From: Paenibacillus albus
GTDB lineage: Bacteria; Bacillota; Bacilli; Paenibacillales; Paenibacillaceae
NCBI RefSeq assembly: GCF_003952225.1
Contig: NZ_CP034437.1
Span: forward strand, 6,186,001-6,250,000
Direction of reading: 5' to 3'
DNA: 64,000 nucleotides
The position numbers were made by a program, and so were the translations under genes. A model generated the notes under the pieces. It had not been told where the DNA came from, did not search any database, and saw only the letters and a list, made by a program, of their open reading frames with translations. Shown here in pieces: positions 60,372 through 64,000 of the stretch. Positions within the stretch are counted from its first letter, which is position 1. Each line of letters opens with the position of its first letter.

Positions 60372-62474
60372 CTAATGATCCAATATGCTAAGCACAAATC
60401 TGAATTTCATATCCTCCTCAAACCACATCGGAAAGTTCGTCCCCCAAACGTTGTTGTGAAGGTTGAAATGTATCCCGCCAGCAAGCGGAGCGAAGGTTTG
60501 ATCGAATCGCAGCATACGCTTCTCGCCCGGACACAATACAGGCGCATCCAAAGTTTCCAGACGAACGCTGCCCTCGGTTCCATCGTAGTAAACACCGGTG
60601 TTTACCGCATGCATATTCCGATTGCCATTCTCAACGACATGAAGCGGTGAGATCGCCGTCCCCAGCTTATCCATCGTCCAGAGATTCGGATTATCGACTT
60701 TAATCGCGAAGGAAAACCAGCTTGCTTCCGGCAAACGGTAAGCCTGCTTCTGAAACCAATTCAGTTCGACTTCGATTGTCTTCGCCTCATTGTAAAACCG
60801 ATAACGGATATGAAGCTCCTGCGGTGCGCCGTGGGTTTGTGTTGCTGTAGAGCTCATCCTAAGCTGCAAATTCACTTCGTCGAAGTGATCTTCGGATCTC
60901 TTCACGGCTTGGATCACGCTAGGTGAAAACTGAAGGTGCTCCGGCCTTGGTTGAGCAAATTCCATGCCTGGCTTGCCGAAATCCGCATCCGCCCAATGGT
61001 AATGCTGCTTCCAATTCACGACGTAATCCCTAAACCAGTTGTGATAATGCTCCGTTCCGAGCGTTTCATATTCGAAGACACCCAAGCGATGCTTACCGTC
61101 TGCCCAAACCCTTCCTTGCTGATCCACTAATTCAATAATTGAACCGTCATGTGCGAACTGAACCATAAAGCAACCTAAACGATACTGCTTATATAAGGCA
61201 AGTTCATCTCCATTCGAAGAAAAGGCTGTATCAGGGTTTAATCTCCCCAGCGCGTGATTCGCCTCCTCTTGTTTGTCTGCAGATAACGCGGATATGGCCT
61301 TGCTGATATAATTCCGTTGTTCCTCCCAGGAGCTTTCAAACAAGCTATAGCTCTTCGTGCCTAATGCTTCGAACAGCTCCGCGGCAGCAGCGCTGTCCTC
61401 TAATGAGAAGCCCCCAATATATCGATACTTGTCCGGAATTGCTTCCATCGTAACCGTATCGGCTTGTCTCGCCGCGTGAAAGTCTTGAACCGAGTAGTGT
61501 TTAAAATCACTCAAGTGCGTCTTCTCGTCCATGCCCCATGTGTGTTCGGGAATGAGAATAAGCTGGTCACAGAAATCGGCATATTCCCGGCTCCGAGTAT
61601 CCAGTCTACCATCGCTTACCCACTTATCGCGAAGCCTTAACAGTTCACGATACCTTGCTATTTTCAAAGGATCAGAGGCCGCTCCATGTATCCATGAATC
61701 GCCGATTTCTTCCGTAACGATCGGGAATAGCTCTTTGTGAGCTAACAATTTCTCCGCGAAAGCATCCATCGTGGATGCTTGGACGACTGCCCCCGGGAAT
61801 TGCACCGCAAGCTGCTTGAAGAGCTGCCTGATGTCCGCGGCTGTAGGAGGACCGCAATTATCCCCTGTATGAGCGAAAACCATGACTTCGTCGAAGCCTT
61901 CAACAAGCGTCATATTCCCGTAGCTTCCTGCGTAGTTCACGACGATCTCAGAGCCGTCCGTTCCCTTCCAAATAAATAGATTGGGAACGCTTGGCTGCTT
62001 CGAAGCCGGGTTAACGCCGAGGTGCAAGTAACAAATGCCCGCCTTCGCCATATGAGGAACGAGGCCAAGCGTATGTCCGGGAACGTCCGTCATTTTGGCG
62101 GCTATCGTCTTCTTGCCATACTTCTCATTCAACTGTTGTGCAATCGATAGTCCATAATCGAATAGCGCCGGATCCATGAGCTCGGTATGCGTGGTAAAAG
62201 GCAGTCCATGCCAGGTGATACGATCAGATGCAATACCGGCTTCCAACCGTTTTCTTTGCTCGGGAGTCGCTGCCTTCAAGTATTCATGAATCAGCCAGGA
62301 GCCGGTCGTCCAAACAAATCGCACGCCCTGCTCTTGTTCAAGCTCTTCCGATAGTTCGAGCGCTTTCGGAATAAATGACTGAAAGTATTGCTCGATCACA
62401 TTGCTTGCCAAGTCCGTGAATCCGATATCCAAATGCGTCTTGAAGATGACATGAACTTTATTGATCGCGTTCAT
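60372..62474 (-). CDS. DUF5054/GH38-like glycosidase
   Basis: 700-residue protein with the layout of family 38 alpha-mannosidases. The N-terminal barrel starts VHVIFKTHLDIGFTDLA, giving the metal pair His14/Asp16 of the HxDxG motif. The putative nucleophile is Asp130 in KMTDVPGHTLGLVPHM. A later metal-type segment is LIPEHTWGMDEK. A beta-rich C-terminal half follows. There is no signal peptide. I recall such proteins as DUF5054, uncharacterised in Paenibacillus-type genomes. It lies 13 nt after the GH35 gene and 18 nt before rhaM, so an alpha-mannoside or alpha-rhamnoside-like linkage is a fair guess. The ATG has AGGGGG upstream. Confidence 0.8.
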   Translation of the reverse strand: MNAINKVHVIFKTHLDIGFTDLASNVIEQYFQSFIPKALELSEELEQEQGVRFVWTTGSWLIHEYLKAATPEQRKRLEAGIASDRITWHGLPFTTHTELMDPALFDYGLSIAQQLNEKYGKKTIAAKMTDVPGHTLGLVPHMAKAGICYLHLGVNPASKQPSVPNLFIWKGTDGSEIVVNYAGSYGNMTLVEGFDEVMVFAHTGDNCGPPTAADIRQLFKQLAVQFPGAVVQASTMDAFAEKLLAHKELFPIVTEEIGDSWIHGAASDPLKIARYRELLRLRDKWVSDGRLDTRSREYADFCDQLILIPEHTWGMDEKTHLSDFKHYSVQDFHAARQADTVTMEAIPDKYRYIGGFSLEDSAAAAELFEALGTKSYSLFESSWEEQRNYISKAISALSADKQEEANHALGRLNPDTAFSSNGDELALYKQYRLGCFMVQFAHDGSIIELVDQQGRVWADGKHRLGVFEYETLGTEHYHNWFRDYVVNWKQHYHWADADFGKPGMEFAQPRPEHLQFSPSVIQAVKRSEDHFDEVNLQLRMSSTATQTHGAPQELHIRYRFYNEAKTIEVELNWFQKQAYRLPEASWFSFAIKVDNPNLWTMDKLGTAISPLHVVENGNRNMHAVNTGVYYDGTEGSVRLETLDAPVLCPGEKRMLRFDQTFAPLAGGIHFNLHNNVWGTNFPMWFEEDMKFRFVLSILDH

Positions 62475-62487
62475 CGCCTATTTCCCC

Positions 62488-64000
62488 CTATCCCAACTCC
62501 GCAAAATCCTGCAGCGTAGCGACTGCCGCATCAGTTCCATGTAACTCGAATATAATTAACTCGTTCTCACCCTGACGCAAGAGAGGACCCGGTACATACA
62601 AGGTTTGCTGTGGCCCCTGTTCCCAGTAGCGTCCTAGGTTGAAGCCGTTGACATAAGCGACGCCCTTCGTCCAACCCTCCAGCTTAAGGAATGTGTCTCC
62701 GATCTCCTCAACGTAAAACTTTCCTCTGTGGAAAGTAGGTGTAGGTGCGACCGACGACTCTTTCTGCTGGACTGGGTAGAACTCAAGCTCAGTCAACCGA
62801 TCCAGCGGAAGCGGATAAATAGTCCAGTCGTAAAGAAATTGCAGGCCAAGACGAACGCCCTCCGTGATGCCCTTCGGATCCTTCAAGCCATATCCATAAT
62901 TGATCCGGCCTTGATTTTCGACTAAGATGTCGAGTGTCGCTCCTTCCGAAGGAATATCCAGCAGAATATCGTTGTCCTGCACATCCGGTCTGATATCATG
63001 CGTATTGCGTTCAATAACGCCTTGATAGACGCCGTCCAGAAATACGAGAGCACGGTCTCTGATGTCTTGAATCGCAAGCTTCGTTTGCGATACCGGTCCT
63101 GGGATGCGGGTCGAGTATAAAATAAAGCCGTAATCCTGGCCGAGCTCCTCCATCGTTTGCGTGTACACGGATTCTACAGGCTCTGCTAAGCGGGCAAGCG
63201 ATTCAAACAGTCCTGTCTGTTCCGTCAAATGGACATCCCCATAGTGCTTCTTTGGTGTTGATTGAGGCAGTTCCAACTCAGGAATATCGGTATATCGGGC
63301 TAACACATCGCGCACTGCGAAATACTTCTCTGTCATATCACCGGACTCGCTTAACAAGACATCATAATCGTAGCTGGTCACGGTCGATTCGTACTTGCCC
63401 AAGCAATTGGCTCCATTATAGAATCCGAAATTCGTGCCCCCATGGAACATATAGAAATTAACCGACGCGCCAAGCTGCAGCATCTGATCCAATACTTCCG
63501 CTGCGTCTTCTGCCGGTCTGGTATGATGAGCCTTCCCCCAATGGTCAAACCATCCGTTCCAATATTCCATACAGACAAGCGGCTTGTTCGGCTGGTACTC
63601 CTTCAGCTTGCCGAACGCCTCCTCCGGCCGCGAGCCGAAATTAACTGTTGCCAATACGTCCGGCAGCAGCGCTCCTCCTTGCAAATTGCTGTCCGTATAG
63701 CCATCAGATGTGAATAAGAGCACGTCCACGCCGCGCTGAAGCAGACCTTCCCGAAGATAGGACAAATACCGTTTGTCGTTGCCATAGCTGCCATATTCAT
63801 TCTCGACTTGCATGGCGATAATCGGTCCGCCATTCGAACATTGCAGCGGCAGCAAGCGAGGCAGCAGCTCATCGTAATAGGCATCGACCTTGTCCAAATA
63901 CGGCTTGTGGAAGCAGCGCAGCCGCATCCTTTCTTCTCTCAGCAGCCATGCAGGCAAGCCGCCGAATTCCCACTCCGCGCATATATAAGGGCTCGGACGT
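62488..64000 (-). CDS. Beta-galactosidase (GH35), 5' end beyond the window
   Basis: The frame is open to the window edge, giving the C-terminal 503 residues; family members run to about 580-600. The visible part starts RPSPYICAEWEFGGLPAW. The acid/base Glu is in MQVENEYGSYG and the nucleophile Glu in VCMEYWNGWFDHWG. C-terminal jelly-roll domains follow (KFYVEEIGDTFLKLEGWTKGVAYVNGFNLGRYW). It removes beta-linked galactose, as found in pectin galactan and arabinogalactan side chains. First visible gene of an operon with the DUF5054 enzyme and rhaM. Confidence 0.9.
   Translation of the reverse strand, partial: RPSPYICAEWEFGGLPAWLLREERMRLRCFHKPYLDKVDAYYDELLPRLLPLQCSNGGPIIAMQVENEYGSYGNDKRYLSYLREGLLQRGVDVLLFTSDGYTDSNLQGGALLPDVLATVNFGSRPEEAFGKLKEYQPNKPLVCMEYWNGWFDHWGKAHHTRPAEDAAEVLDQMLQLGASVNFYMFHGGTNFGFYNGANCLGKYESTVTSYDYDVLLSESGDMTEKYFAVRDVLARYTDIPELELPQSTPKKHYGDVHLTEQTGLFESLARLAEPVESVYTQTMEELGQDYGFILYSTRIPGPVSQTKLAIQDIRDRALVFLDGVYQGVIERNTHDIRPDVQDNDILLDIPSEGATLDILVENQGRINYGYGLKDPKGITEGVRLGLQFLYDWTIYPLPLDRLTELEFYPVQQKESSVAPTPTFHRGKFYVEEIGDTFLKLEGWTKGVAYVNGFNLGRYWEQGPQQTLYVPGPLLRQGENELIIFELHGTDAAVATLQDFAELG

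Overview
The window looks like a chromosomal segment of a Paenibacillus-type Gram-positive soil or plant-associated bacterium (Paenibacillus, Cohnella or a close relative). The signs are strong AGGAGG-type ribosome sites, frequent TTG and GTG starts, YesM/YesN two-component pairs, LplB/LplC-type importers, many AraC regulators, and an SLH-anchored protein with InlB-type repeats. I see no rRNA, tRNA, CRISPR array, phage block or transposase. Almost everything serves uptake and dismantling of plant-type glycans (pectin side chains, arabinosides, galactosides, fucosides).

Layout. 0-5.2 kb: start of a solute-binding lipoprotein, a YesN/YesM pair and a chemotaxis receptor. 5.4-12.4 kb: cytosolic GH29 fucosidase and GH116 enzyme, an AraC regulator, two tandem Gfo/Idh oxidoreductases and a second, divergent AraC. 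13.4-17.2 kb: housekeeping-like genes (EmrB-type exporter with TetR, an IDEAL-domain protein, a Cof-type HAD phosphatase). 17.3-20.8 kb: a 1188-residue SLH surface protein. 21-22.6 kb: Eis-like acetyltransferase and a small protein. 22.8-30.7 kb: an arabinoside locus in one direction (YesN, YesM, binding protein, two permeases, GH127). 31-34.5 kb: a small Cys-rich protein, an AraC regulator and a divergent isomerase plus Gfo/Idh pair. 34.5-38.1 kb: a decayed stretch with a GH43 relic, an acetyltransferase, a small membrane protein of unclear start and an MFS transporter with a shifted C-terminus. 38.3-40.9 kb: PPK2 kinase and a MarR/LLM oxidoreductase operon.

41-50.5 kb holds the most distinctive unit. 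It is one minus-strand operon: LplB-type permease, binding lipoprotein, LplC-type permease, LacI regulator, PfkB sugar kinase, aldo/keto reductase, sugar isomerase/epimerase and a protein of about 523 residues that I do not recognise. Three matching 14-bp operator-like sites (TGRAARCGNTACCA) and a hairpin resembling an attenuator lie in its leader and between its first two genes. The set suggests an undescribed import and catabolic route for a sugar or glycoside.

50.7-64 kb: PhyH-type dioxygenase and AraC, GH1 beta-glycosidase, a relic of an LplB permease, KduD and KduI (unsaturated uronate catabolism) behind a small frameshifted gene, a GH36-type alpha-galactosidase with a divergent AraC, and an operon of GH35 beta-galactosidase (cut by the window end), a DUF5054/GH38-like enzyme and L-rhamnose mutarotase.

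At least five reading-frame breaks occur (about 37.06, 41.92, 42.03, 42.96 and 56.33 kb). Each is consistent with loss of one base, often in a short homopolymer, so sequencing error must be weighed against true gene decay.
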